DNA from: Burkholderiales bacterium
GTDB lineage: Bacteria; Pseudomonadota; Gammaproteobacteria; Burkholderiales; Burkholderiaceae_C
Assembly: GCA_028868855.1 (NCBI GenBank)
Contig: JAGWTR010000004.1
Span: 239,547 to 303,546 of the forward strand
Reading direction: 5' to 3'
Length of the DNA stretch: 64,000 bases
Below, piece by piece: positions 31,046 through 40,831 of this stretch (positions are counted from its first letter, which is position 1; every line of letters begins with the position of its first letter). The position numbers and the translations under genes are program-made. The notes below the pieces were generated by a model that saw only the letters and a program-made list of their open reading frames with translations, searched no databases and was not told where the DNA came from.

Positions 31046-31754
31046 GCGTCGCAGTCGTTACCTGCCCTCCAAGCTCTGGTCCTTGAACCGGAATTCGCCA
31101 TCGCCCCTGAGGTGATGGCCCTGAGGTCTTATCCGGAGTGCACGCAGTGCATGCACCGATGGCCTTTGCCAACTCCCTGAGTTGGGCGTTCCTGAAACGC
31201 GCCACGGTCTTCGAGCACGCAGTCGGCACCCGATGCCGAACCGCTGTTCCCGCCATCCCTTGAGCACGCGCCTCGGCGCACCGCACGGTTGTGTTTGCCT
31301 CTTTAGGCTCCCCGTGCGACCTCGCTCATGAACTCGGCACCGCCCTGGACTTTCGGTCAGGGGTGGACCCATGCGAGTGGATGGCGCTCCGAATCCAGAA
31401 CTGATCCACCACAGACGCGAGAGGCCAGACCTCCGCGCCGATGCCGTCCAAGCCCCAGAGGCAAGTCGGCATCACCAACCCCACGGCTGCAGAAATGCAC
31501 GACTGGGACGGATCACCCGTTTCGTTTTTAAGAAAGACCGAGTTGGACGGTGTCGATGCACCAACGCGGGCACACCGACCGACAAACCTTTGGGTAGGCG
31601 CCGCACCTGTCGTGGTCGCGTGCGGCGCTGAATGCTTGACCACGAGCCGATGGGGCGACGGAATCCGCGCCATCGGCGATCTCCAAGGGATTCCACCTTC
31701 ACTCACGACCAACCCGCTGTTCGGGCGGCGGGCCCTTGACCATGGGCACACATC
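31046..31754 (+). ncRNA. Candidate structured leader of the integrase gene (radC-motif-like box plus hairpins)
   Basis: Box GGCGTCGCAGTCGTTACCTGCC at 31046-31067, GCCATC...GATGGC hairpin, strong GCGCCGCAC...GTGCGGCGC hairpin at 31598-31628. Confidence 0.4.
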
Positions 31755-32948
31755 ATGTCTGACTCATCCACCCCTCGATCAACAACGCCCAGACCATCAG
31801 GGCGCCGGGTTCAGGAAGCATCCAGCCCTGGGCGCTCAAGCCAGCACCAACCCGCACGCCGTCAAAGCTGGGCGGGCAAGTCACCCCAGGACATCCTGGC
31901 CCACTACCCCACGGGCAAGACGCCACCGCTCAAGGTGCTGGAAGTGTTGATCGAACTGTTCAACGCCCTGCACACCTCGATGGCCAAGACCGTCTCACAC
32001 AAGACACGGCAAGAGCGCGCCCAGTTCTTGCGCCGATTCTTTCGGGACTTGAAGACAAAGGCCGGGTTCAAGACGGTGCCTGACCCGCGCAACCTGGGGC
32101 AAAAGCACATCCGGGCCATGGTGCAGGTCTGGCAGCAGGAGCACCTGGCCCCGGCGACGATCCAGACCTACCTGAGCTTTCTGCGCGGGCTGGCCATGTG
32201 GATGGGCAAACATGGCTTCGTGCGATCACCAGACCATTACGGCTTGAGCGTTGACGAATACCAGCGCCATGAGTACGCCAGCCGGGACAAAGGTTGGTCG
32301 GCAAATGGGGTGGACATCGACGCCGTGATCGCCCAGGTCTGTGACCACGACCGCTTTGTGGGGGCCTCGTTGCGGCTGATCCGCACCATGGGACTGCGGC
32401 GCAAGGAATCGGTGCTGTTTCGGCCATTTGAGAGCATCGTGCCCTTCGAGTCCACGGGCCTGCCGCCCGAGGACAAGTCGGCAGATCGGTACGCGAGGAT
32501 CAAGGGCAAGGGAGGCCGGGTGCGCCACATCCCTCTGGACAGCCCGGAGCGCCTTGCCGCCGTGGCATTCGCGCAGGGCGTGGTCAGCAGCCAGGATGCG
32601 CACATGGGCAACCCTGCCCATGACCTGCGCCAGAACCTCAGGCACTTTGACTACGTGTTGACCAAGTTCGGCATCACCGTGCGCGAGCTAGGGGTGACCG
32701 CCCATGGCCTGCGCCATGAAGTGCTGATCGACCACTATGAATCCTTGACAGGAACCTCGCCCCCCATACGTGGAGGGAAGATGGTGACGCCGGAACTTGA
32801 CCGTCAGGCCAGGCAATCGGTATCCAAATTGGCGGGGCATGCGCGGATACGCGCTTCGGGGGCTTATTTAGGTCAGTCGGTTGCCATGCGTGGCAAGTCG
32901 GCCGTAAGTGGGCCCGCTGCAGATACCCGTGCGGCGGATGCTGCATAG
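31755..32948 (+). CDS. Tyrosine recombinase / phage integrase-like protein
   Basis: SAM-like N-domain; IRTMGLRRKESVLFRP (Arg box), VTAHGLRHEVLIDHYE (HxxR), LAGHARIRASGAYLG. Confidence 0.85.
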   Translation: MSDSSTPRSTTPRPSGRRVQEASSPGRSSQHQPARRQSWAGKSPQDILAHYPTGKTPPLKVLEVLIELFNALHTSMAKTVSHKTRQERAQFLRRFFRDLKTKAGFKTVPDPRNLGQKHIRAMVQVWQQEHLAPATIQTYLSFLRGLAMWMGKHGFVRSPDHYGLSVDEYQRHEYASRDKGWSANGVDIDAVIAQVCDHDRFVGASLRLIRTMGLRRKESVLFRPFESIVPFESTGLPPEDKSADRYARIKGKGGRVRHIPLDSPERLAAVAFAQGVVSSQDAHMGNPAHDLRQNLRHFDYVLTKFGITVRELGVTAHGLRHEVLIDHYESLTGTSPPIRGGKMVTPELDRQARQSVSKLAGHARIRASGAYLGQSVAMRGKSAVSGPAADTRAADAA

Positions 32949-33019
32949 ATCGCGACCAGGGATGGGGTGAGCGCCTGGTGTGGCGATCTTCCTCCCCTGA
33001 CTGGCTGCCAGATTGCCGC

Positions 33020-33232
33020 CTACAGGATTGAATCCGAGTCGCGCACACTCAACTGTTCGCACTGCTGTCGCGCAACTTCAACGGCGGCCTTCAATCCCGT
33101 CAAATGTGCGAGATCGCCTTGCCCACCCGCTGCCAGCCGATTGGTCTCGTGCAGGAGTTCAGCGATTGCAGCCTTCCATTTCGCCAAAAGCGCCCGAAGC
33201 TCCTTACTTGGAACGTTGCCATTACTTTTCAT
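33020..33232 (-). CDS. Small hypothetical protein
   Basis: 70-aa ORF with plausible helical composition (KSNGNVPSKELRALLAKWKAAIAELLHETNRLA). Confidence 0.45.
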   Translation of the reverse strand: MKSNGNVPSKELRALLAKWKAAIAELLHETNRLAAGGQGDLAHLTGLKAAVEVARQQCEQLSVRDSDSIL

Positions 33233-33401
33233 CGCGCGATGATCTCAGAGGCCGCACCATAACTCAGTGCGCTGGACCGCATAAGGGACTTCGGCCACAC
33301 ATTGACATGGCGAGGCCACTTCAGAGCAGGCGCTGCGACCGACGCCAACGGCGCAGAGCCCTTGTCTGCGCCGGTTTGGTGGAAAAAAAGCTCTGTGAGC
33401 G

Positions 33402-35453
33402 TCAGGCCGCTGACTCCGCGAGTTCATCGGCCTCAGACTGGGAGTCTTTCAGGCTGGCCGTCCCAACTTCGCCTGTTGTAGCAACCGAGGCAGCTTGGCC
33501 CCTCAAGCATGGAGGCAACCAACCGGAGCCCGCTAAGGCCAACTCAGCGGCCACCACGGCGGCATCCTTCTTCATACCGGCCAGCGGTGCTGCCGCGTTG
33601 ATGTCCACCGCCTCGGTGACCACGTCCACCACGCGGCTCTTGGGCACATGGTTCAAATAGGAAGGGCCGGTGGCAGTCCACCAGCGGCGCATGTCCAGGC
33701 CCAAGGCCTGTGCCAGTACATCGGTGCGTTGGCTGGCTGACTCCACGCCCTGAATGCCGGTGACTGAGCAGGCCACCACCACGGTCAGCAGTTGGAGCAC
33801 TGTGGCTTGGTCTTGCGCCAGCAACCACGGGAACACGGCATCCAGGTCTTGCGGCAACTTCTGCGCCCAGGCGCTGCGCTCAGCCTCCATGCGCAGCCAT
33901 GCCGGGCTGGCTTCGATGTCATCGGCTGCGGATTGCAGCGCAGGCTGGCTGTCCGTGACCGAGACATCCAGCACCTGAGGCTGCTGGTGGTAGCGGTAGT
34001 CTCGGCTCAGGAACAGCTTCTGGGCCAACTGAGCCGTGAGCGCGACCAGGGCCACGTCCGGGCGCGCAATCAATTCGGCCTGCACGGCGGCGACACGGTG
34101 TGCCGTCAGGCGGCGCATCAGCTTGTCGGAGTGAACCGGGCGAACCTTGGCCAGTGGGCCGGACAGCATGTCCCCTTGTGCACCGCCCTCGCCTGCCTGC
34201 CCTGCGCCCTGTGTCAGGACATGGGCCACGGCACTGCGGTCCTCCGGGCGGATCAGGCCGCATTTCACCGTGGCCGCGCCGTTGTCCCCCACGTGGACCA
34301 CGCACCCGGCCTGCTCCATCAGATCGGCAGGCCACACGCTCAATTCGTCGTCGATGGCCTTGAGCCGCAGTTGCAAGGCTGCTTGCTCGCTTTCAAGTTC
34401 CTGGTATGCCGCGCCGGCATCCTGGTCTGCGTCATCGCCGTCCATGTCGTCCAGCACCTCCAGGCGTTGTTGCACAGCCTGCATCGCAGCTTTCAGGTCC
34501 GCCAGCGCAGTGGCCTCTTGCTCGGTGGGTTCGCGCCGCACTTTGCGCAACTCGGTGTGGCCGGTGTACTCGTCACGGTCATAGCGCACCCGCACGTCCA
34601 CCCACTTCCAGCCTTCGGCACGCACCTGCTTGGCCTTCTTGTTGAGTTTCTCCACGGCCAGACGTTCCAGCAACGGCGCATCCAGCAGGTAAGCCTTCTT
34701 GTCGTCGTCGCTGAACAGGTCACGGCGTGTGGCCCCACCGGCCTTCTCGTATGCCTTGAGCGTCACGTACTTCGCCACCGGGTCACGGTCGGACTCGATG
34801 TCGCCCTGCGTCAGCAATTGCCGCAGGTAGTCGGGACGGCGGTTCCATTGCGGCAAGCCAGCCCAGGCCTGTTCCTGCTTCTCGTGGTCATCGACCGACG
34901 CCAGCACCATCAGGCATTCCAGGCTGATGTCATCCGCCCTGAACTCGTCCATCAGCTTGGGCGACACGCTCGCCAGCTTCATGCGGCGCTTGACCACCAG
35001 GGGCGTGACCCCAAAGGCCGCAGCAACCGTCTCGACAGACTTGCCCTCGCCCAACAGGCGCGAGAAAGCCAGGTACTCGTCGGCGGCGTGCATGGGCACG
35101 TGAAAGATGTTCTCTGAGAGGCTGGCCATCAGCGCCTTGTCGGCGGGCACGATGAGGATGGGCACGGGGTAGTTGTCGGGGATGTCGCCGTTGCTCATCA
35201 GCAGGTTCAACGACTCCAGGCGACGGCCACCGGCGCACACTTCAAACAGGCCGCGTGGACCCTTGGTGACGATCAGGTTCTGCAACACGCCGCAGTCCAG
35301 TATGGACGCGGCCAACTCGGCGATGCTCATCTTGCTGGTGCTGCCGCCTGCGCGCACCTGATGGTCTGCCGACAACACCAGCTTGCTCAAGGGCGCTGTG
35401 GTACGGGGGGATGCAGCAATCACGGCATCGATCTCTGCCTTGGTGAATTTCAT
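33402..35453 (-). CDS. Large ParB/Spo0J-family partition protein
   Basis: ILDCGVLQNLIVTKGPRGLFEVCAGGRRLESL, SLSENIFHVPMHAADEYLAFSRL, HTH VETVAAAFGVTPLVVKRRMKLASVSPKLMDEFRADDISLECLMVLA. Confidence 0.92.
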   Translation of the reverse strand: MKFTKAEIDAVIAASPRTTAPLSKLVLSADHQVRAGGSTSKMSIAELAASILDCGVLQNLIVTKGPRGLFEVCAGGRRLESLNLLMSNGDIPDNYPVPILIVPADKALMASLSENIFHVPMHAADEYLAFSRLLGEGKSVETVAAAFGVTPLVVKRRMKLASVSPKLMDEFRADDISLECLMVLASVDDHEKQEQAWAGLPQWNRRPDYLRQLLTQGDIESDRDPVAKYVTLKAYEKAGGATRRDLFSDDDKKAYLLDAPLLERLAVEKLNKKAKQVRAEGWKWVDVRVRYDRDEYTGHTELRKVRREPTEQEATALADLKAAMQAVQQRLEVLDDMDGDDADQDAGAAYQELESEQAALQLRLKAIDDELSVWPADLMEQAGCVVHVGDNGAATVKCGLIRPEDRSAVAHVLTQGAGQAGEGGAQGDMLSGPLAKVRPVHSDKLMRRLTAHRVAAVQAELIARPDVALVALTAQLAQKLFLSRDYRYHQQPQVLDVSVTDSQPALQSAADDIEASPAWLRMEAERSAWAQKLPQDLDAVFPWLLAQDQATVLQLLTVVVACSVTGIQGVESASQRTDVLAQALGLDMRRWWTATGPSYLNHVPKSRVVDVVTEAVDINAAAPLAGMKKDAAVVAAELALAGSGWLPPCLRGQAASVATTGEVGTASLKDSQSEADELAESAA

Positions 35454-35753
35454 GAGGGGCTCCTGCACGGTTGAGGGACATGCCTTGCGCGTGTCCATGC
35501 ATTCAGAATCTCATCCGTCTCTCTGAAATCAAGGTCGTGAACTTGCACCTCTACGGCCCCCACCAAGCATCGCCCCAAACCCTCAAGCCCCCTCCCCCAT
35601 CAATCCACAAAGGACTTTGGGCCGCAGCCCTGGCTTGAAGCGCTGTACCATTTCCACTGTTTTGGTCTGCTTGCCACGCGCGCAGATCACCCTCCCTTGA
35701 TCGGTCAGGACACGCTGTAAGTACGCGCCGATATTCACCGACGAGGTCTTTCG

Positions 35754-38700
35754 TTGAACGCATCGGCTTCCACTCCGCTTTCTGTCCTGCGCTTCTGGCG
35801 TGATCTGGAAGTCTTCAACATCCCGACCGCACCATCGGCCAAGGACAGCAGCGACCAGGTCAAGATCGTCACGCTCAGACGCGGCGATGTCCTGCCTTGG
35901 CAACACCCTCACTTTCAGCCAACACAAGAGCATGGCTACGTCCATGTCGTCTATGTGGGCGTGGCCGACACGGAGCACCTCTCCCGGTTGATGCTTCAGT
36001 CGGTGTTCCCCGAGGAAGACCTCAGTGAGCGCGAACGCCAGCGCGCAGCCGGAAACGGCTGGCTTGCCGCCTTCGTCGCCAACGAAGATGGCCACCCCAA
36101 GCTCGACAGCTACCTGCCTGCCAGCTTTGCCCACGGGGTCGATGCCCTGTGGCATTCGGAGCCCCTGGAGAACATCAACGCCCGACTGGCACGTGCCACG
36201 GATGAGTTCGGTCAACGACGCCACCACCTGCGGCCCGTCGCCACTGACGCGCAGCAAACGCCGCCCACTGGCCAGCCCGACACCCCACCAGCGCCAAGCC
36301 CCTTGACCTGGAGCGATCTGGACGAAGAGTTGCGCACCGTGTGCAAGCTGCTGGGCCCAGGGGCCGATGCGGCAAGCCTGGACTGGCGTGTGGTGGTTCG
36401 GGTGTCACGGGTCAAGCGCCGCTTCCTCGATGACAGCCTCAACGCCGCCATCGACTACCTGAACTCCTTCTACCTGGATGACCTCAACCGCCTGATTACA
36501 CAGGCGGGCAAGAGCAAGCCCTTTGGCAAAGCCCTGAGCACCTTTCTGAGCTCGCCCATTGCGCCTGAACAGCGCATCGACATCCTGAACGACCACGCGG
36601 CCATGGGTGAATTGGTGAGCGTAGCCCGCTTGCCCAGCGCACGTTGGCCAGCCTCACCAGAGGCCCCACTGGTGCTGGCTCAGCAAGCTGCGGTGGCCCA
36701 GGTGCTGAGCACCGTGGGACGCGATGGCGGCACATTGGGTATCAACGGCCCACCGGGCACGGGCAAGACCACTTTGCTGTGCGATGTGATCGCCGAGGTG
36801 GTCACCGAGCGCGCGCGCAAGATCGCCTCGCTCAGCCGCCCCATCGAGCTGTTCGAAGACAGCGTGAGCGTGGCGGGCAAAAACTTCTTCCCGCTCAAGG
36901 CCAAGGTGGTGGGCGGCTCGTCCATCGTTGTGACCAGCACCAACAACAACGCGGTCAAGAACATCACGCAGGAGCTGCCTGCCCGAGAGAAGGTGCATAG
37001 CGACTTTGCCTCGGCCACCTACTTTGACGAGGTGATCCGAGAGGTGTTCGCGGCCCAGAAGGTGGTGGACGACGACAAGCAGCCCATCGACTGCTGGGGC
37101 CTGGTGGCCGCCGCGTTGGGCAATGCAGGCAACCGCCGCTCTTTCGCCCGGGGATTTTTTCGGGACGAAGCGCGTCAGGCACCCAACACCGAAACGTCAT
37201 CGCCTGGCAATGCACAAGAAGACGATGCCCCAGGTGCGGCCGCTCAAGCCAGCACGCCTGCGCCCGCCGATCCGTTGCCACCGTCGATCAAACAACTGCT
37301 GGAAGCGGCCAGCAACGACTACACACGCTATCAGGGCGAATGGCATGCGGCCAAGAAGTCCTTCCTGGCGCTGCTGGGTGACTTCGATGCCCGCCGTGGC
37401 GTCTTGCTTCAGGCTGAAAAGGCGGCTCAGCGGATCGATGCCTGCCAGCAGCGGGTCAATGCCCAGCGTGATGCAGCGCAGGCCCAGGCGCAAGCAATCG
37501 ACCAAGCCAGCCGCCACCTCGCGCAGCTTCAGGACAACAAGGCCATCCAGCACGCCTTGGTCGATTCCCGCCGGGCCACGCTCGACCAGGCACGTTCGCA
37601 TTGCCTGCCCAACCTATGGGACAAACTGTGCGCTTTGTTTGGGCAGGACACCGAACGCATGAAGGCATTGCGCGCCACGCTGGTCGAGCCCACGCGGGCC
37701 TTGGCGCAAGCCGCCGAAGCGCTGGCCCAACTGGCGCAGGATGGCGCCATGGCCGAAGCACGGCTGGAGCAACAGCGCGAGGCGCACCGCGCCCAGGTCT
37801 TGACACTGCAGGGTTCCGAGCGCGAATTGCAAGGCCACCAACGTGCGCTGAAAGCCGGACAAGACACCGGGGCACGGCACTTCCCCGATGCCAGCTTCTG
37901 GCAACTGCCCGCCGATCAGCGCCATCGCGCGTCGGTGACGGTCAGCCCCGCGCTGGACGCACTGCGGGCCCGCATCTTCCTGCAAGCCATGGAGCTGCAC
38001 CGACTGACGGTGTTGGCCAACGCAGGCAAGTTCATCGGCAACCTGCGCGCCGTCAACGGCATGCTCACCGGTTCGCTGAAAGACAAACTGCCCCTGGAGC
38101 AGCGCCCTCTGTTGTGGGACGTCTTCTTCTTCATCGTGCCAGTGGTTTCGACCACCCTCGCGTCCTTCGACCGCCTGTTCGCTGGCATGGGCCAGGACAG
38201 CTTGGGATGGCTGCTGATCGATGAGGCTGGGCAAGCCACCCCGCAATCTGCAGCCGGTGCCATCTGGCGCAGTCAGCGAGCGGTGCTTGTGGGCGACCCC
38301 TTGCAGATCGAACCCGTGTTCACCGTGCCCTTGATGCTGGTCGAAGAGTTCCGCCGCCGCCACGCCGTGGACCCCATGTGGTCGCCCAATGACGAGTCGG
38401 TCCAGACCCTGGCCGACCGTGTTACCCGTCATGGCTCCTGGGTCGCATCCCAAGTCACCAGCGGCGCCGTCGATGCGGAGAAGGCTCAGCCCATCTGGAC
38501 AGGGATGCCCTTGCGCACGCACCGCCGCTGCGACGATCCCATGTTCAACGTGGCCAACCGCATTGCCTACGCTGAACAGATGGTGCATGGCCGTGTGGAC
38601 GATCTGGGCCAGCCTGAAAAAACGAAGTTCACCTGCGTGCTCGGTGACAGCGTCTGGCTGGACGTGCGCGCCATCCGCGCCAACCATCCGGTCATCGAAG

Positions 38701-39158
38701 ACGAACTCCATGTCCTGGTGAACTGCCTGCGCCAGCTTCAACAGCAACCAGCATTCACACCTGCCAGGAAGGCCGGGGGCAAGGACAAGGCCGCCAAGGT
38801 GTTCGTGATCTCGCCGTTTCGCAAGGTCAAGAACGCCTGCATCAAGCGGATCAAGGATGCAGGGTTGGGCCATATCGAGTGCGGAACCGTGCACACCTTC
38901 CAGGGCAAGGAAGCAGAAATCGTGTTCCTGGTGCTGGGCACGGCCCCAGGGCAGGCCGGGTCAGGCGCGCGTGCCTGGGCTTCGGGCAAGCCCAACCTGC
39001 TGAATGTGGCCATCACGCGGGCCAAGCATCGCCTGTATGTAATCGGGGACGTAGAGCAATGGGGTGGGCTGAATCATTTCAGCGAGTTGAACCAAGACCT
39101 ACCCATGATCAAAACGATGCACATGGGTAAGACGGCACAACCCGCCCCAATGCACTGA
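35754..39158 (+). CDS. Upf1-like superfamily I helicase / AAA ATPase
   Basis: Walker A GINGPPGTGKTTLL, Walker B LLIDEAGQATPQS, GTVHTFQGKEAEIVFLVLG, NVAITRAKHRLYVIGD; long coiled-coil insert. Confidence 0.9.
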   Translation: MNASASTPLSVLRFWRDLEVFNIPTAPSAKDSSDQVKIVTLRRGDVLPWQHPHFQPTQEHGYVHVVYVGVADTEHLSRLMLQSVFPEEDLSERERQRAAGNGWLAAFVANEDGHPKLDSYLPASFAHGVDALWHSEPLENINARLARATDEFGQRRHHLRPVATDAQQTPPTGQPDTPPAPSPLTWSDLDEELRTVCKLLGPGADAASLDWRVVVRVSRVKRRFLDDSLNAAIDYLNSFYLDDLNRLITQAGKSKPFGKALSTFLSSPIAPEQRIDILNDHAAMGELVSVARLPSARWPASPEAPLVLAQQAAVAQVLSTVGRDGGTLGINGPPGTGKTTLLCDVIAEVVTERARKIASLSRPIELFEDSVSVAGKNFFPLKAKVVGGSSIVVTSTNNNAVKNITQELPAREKVHSDFASATYFDEVIREVFAAQKVVDDDKQPIDCWGLVAAALGNAGNRRSFARGFFRDEARQAPNTETSSPGNAQEDDAPGAAAQASTPAPADPLPPSIKQLLEAASNDYTRYQGEWHAAKKSFLALLGDFDARRGVLLQAEKAAQRIDACQQRVNAQRDAAQAQAQAIDQASRHLAQLQDNKAIQHALVDSRRATLDQARSHCLPNLWDKLCALFGQDTERMKALRATLVEPTRALAQAAEALAQLAQDGAMAEARLEQQREAHRAQVLTLQGSERELQGHQRALKAGQDTGARHFPDASFWQLPADQRHRASVTVSPALDALRARIFLQAMELHRLTVLANAGKFIGNLRAVNGMLTGSLKDKLPLEQRPLLWDVFFFIVPVVSTTLASFDRLFAGMGQDSLGWLLIDEAGQATPQSAAGAIWRSQRAVLVGDPLQIEPVFTVPLMLVEEFRRRHAVDPMWSPNDESVQTLADRVTRHGSWVASQVTSGAVDAEKAQPIWTGMPLRTHRRCDDPMFNVANRIAYAEQMVHGRVDDLGQPEKTKFTCVLGDSVWLDVRAIRANHPVIEDELHVLVNCLRQLQQQPAFTPARKAGGKDKAAKVFVISPFRKVKNACIKRIKDAGLGHIECGTVHTFQGKEAEIVFLVLGTAPGQAGSGARAWASGKPNLLNVAITRAKHRLYVIGDVEQWGGLNHFSELNQDLPMIKTMHMGKTAQPAPMH

Positions 39159-39272
39159 ACTGCAGGGCCAAGAGTTGTCCACAAAAGCTGGGGATAACTT
39201 TGTGCGTCGATCAGGCCTGCGCCCGAGCGATCCGATTGAGTTTTCGGGGCGCTTAATTTTGGGGCAGTGGAT

Positions 39273-39470
39273 GGCCAAGCCCTCGGGCGTGAACTGGGCA
39301 GCCAATCGCAAAGGGCTCTCCACCGTGCCTTTGTAGTAACCGAAGTCGTGGTTGTTGAAGTACTTCACGATGCCATTTCCGGGCAAGCCTGCTACAGCTG
39401 GGCGATCTTGTCATTGTGCTCATCGGTGAATTCGCCATGCTTCTCTCCCAGGGTCTTGCCACAACAACTA
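39273..39470 (-). pseudogene. hsdM fragment (paralogous to the hsdM at 50752-53157)
   Basis: KYFNNHDFGYYKGTVESPLRLAAQFTPEGLA matches FHNRDFGYYKVTVERPLRLAAQFTPERMA of the intact hsdM; frame broken around it. Confidence 0.8.
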
Positions 39471-39838
39471 CACCAGGCCATGCCAGCCATCAAGCGGCCT
39501 AGCGTTCAAGGAGTTGAAGAGCCTCAGCCTATGGCACACACTTCTTGGGCCAGCCATTGCGTCAGGCGCGCATGGACACAGCCGCCTCCAGTTCGGAGGA
39601 CATCAGCTTACGGCACAGCTTGCACATGGCTTCACGAACCTTTTGCGGGCCAAGCCAAGCCAGGCCAACGCCCCGCCATGTCAGCCGCAAGGCGCCCGAG
39701 CGAGATCAACGGCCCGCGTGTAGATGCCCAAGCCAAGTCCAGGGCACCCGCCGATCCATGTGCTTAAATTGCGTAAATTCTCAGCGTCAGGCGTACCCGC
39801 CATCCGGTGTGGAAGCAGGAGCTGAATAAGGAGGAGTT

Positions 39839-40831
39839 GTGGGGGAGACCATCAACATCGGTGAGATCGCGGCCAAGCTTTCGAGAGACATCTTCCGACA
39901 CTTTCTTTGGGAAACGCATCCGAAGACTGACGACAACTTCGAGTGCACGAATGACAAGCACTTGGGCGACGGCGGCAAGCCGAAAGCCACGCATCCTGGC
40001 GATGTCGTATTCATGTACGGCGACCCGTACCTTGGCAAAGTCGTCTATCTCCACACTGACCTAAAAAGCTACGCCGCAGATTCCATTAATGCGACACGAC
40101 TGCGAGGCGCTTTTAAGTCTCTGTGCATGACCATTGATTGCGCGCGATGCTCAGGCTCTTGGCGAACCAAGTATTCAGTCGATGAATCCGAGGCCCATGA
40201 GGTTCGAGGGCTGCTTTTCGTTCATAACCACGACAATGGGTACGACAAGCCGTTCTACGAAGCTATTGACAAAGTTGATCTCCAAGCGCTGCCAGTAGCG
40301 CCGAGTACCCAGTTACATTTTCTTGGCCCACAAGATATACAGCGCCTATACAGCATAGCGAATGACATTCTTAGACTAAAGGGCGACGGTGAATTACCAA
40401 AAGACTACACGTTCTACTACCCTGACTTGGTGATGTCTCGGCGTCAAGGTGATGTTTGGGCGCAGCCCGCAACTGTAGAGACACTTACGGCGCCATACAT
40501 CATTATCAAACACCATGCGACCGATGAACGAAGCGCTGGCTATGTCATTTATTACAATGCACCAGCATCGTGTCCAGAAGAGTTTGAGTACTTCCTAGAT
40601 AGTCTGTCTAGGTTTCAGATGCTGGAATCAGGGGAGCGAATTCTTTTGCGCGTGACCCATCCTGATGCCCCAAATGACCTTAAATCCATCTTCCTGATGG
40701 CACGGAAAAAATACGTGAAAGCCTGGGGTTTCGATCCAGCCCGTGAATCGATACTCAGCCAAATACAAGTCGAAAGAATAACAAGCGTGACCAGCACGTA
40801 CAACCCGGGAGATATGGGGTGGCGGGAATGA
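39839..40831 (+). CDS. Hypothetical protein with PD-(D/E)XK-nuclease-like motif (cassette gene 1)
   Basis: GTG start after strong SD AAGGAGG; HPGDVVFMYGDPYLGKVVYLHTDLKSY fits PD-x(n)-DxK. Confidence 0.75.
   Translation: MGETINIGEIAAKLSRDIFRHFLWETHPKTDDNFECTNDKHLGDGGKPKATHPGDVVFMYGDPYLGKVVYLHTDLKSYAADSINATRLRGAFKSLCMTIDCARCSGSWRTKYSVDESEAHEVRGLLFVHNHDNGYDKPFYEAIDKVDLQALPVAPSTQLHFLGPQDIQRLYSIANDILRLKGDGELPKDYTFYYPDLVMSRRQGDVWAQPATVETLTAPYIIIKHHATDERSAGYVIYYNAPASCPEEFEYFLDSLSRFQMLESGERILLRVTHPDAPNDLKSIFLMARKKYVKAWGFDPARESILSQIQVERITSVTSTYNPGDMGWRE

Noticed and set aside
31441-31950. 169-aa ORF upstream of and overlapping the integrase
   Set aside because: Overlaps the integrase 5' end out of frame; region looks like a structured non-coding leader
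33792-35117. 441-aa plus-strand ORF
   Set aside because: Antisense to parB coding sequence
37614-38894. 426-aa minus-strand ORF
   Set aside because: Antisense to the SF1 helicase with clear motifs on the plus strand
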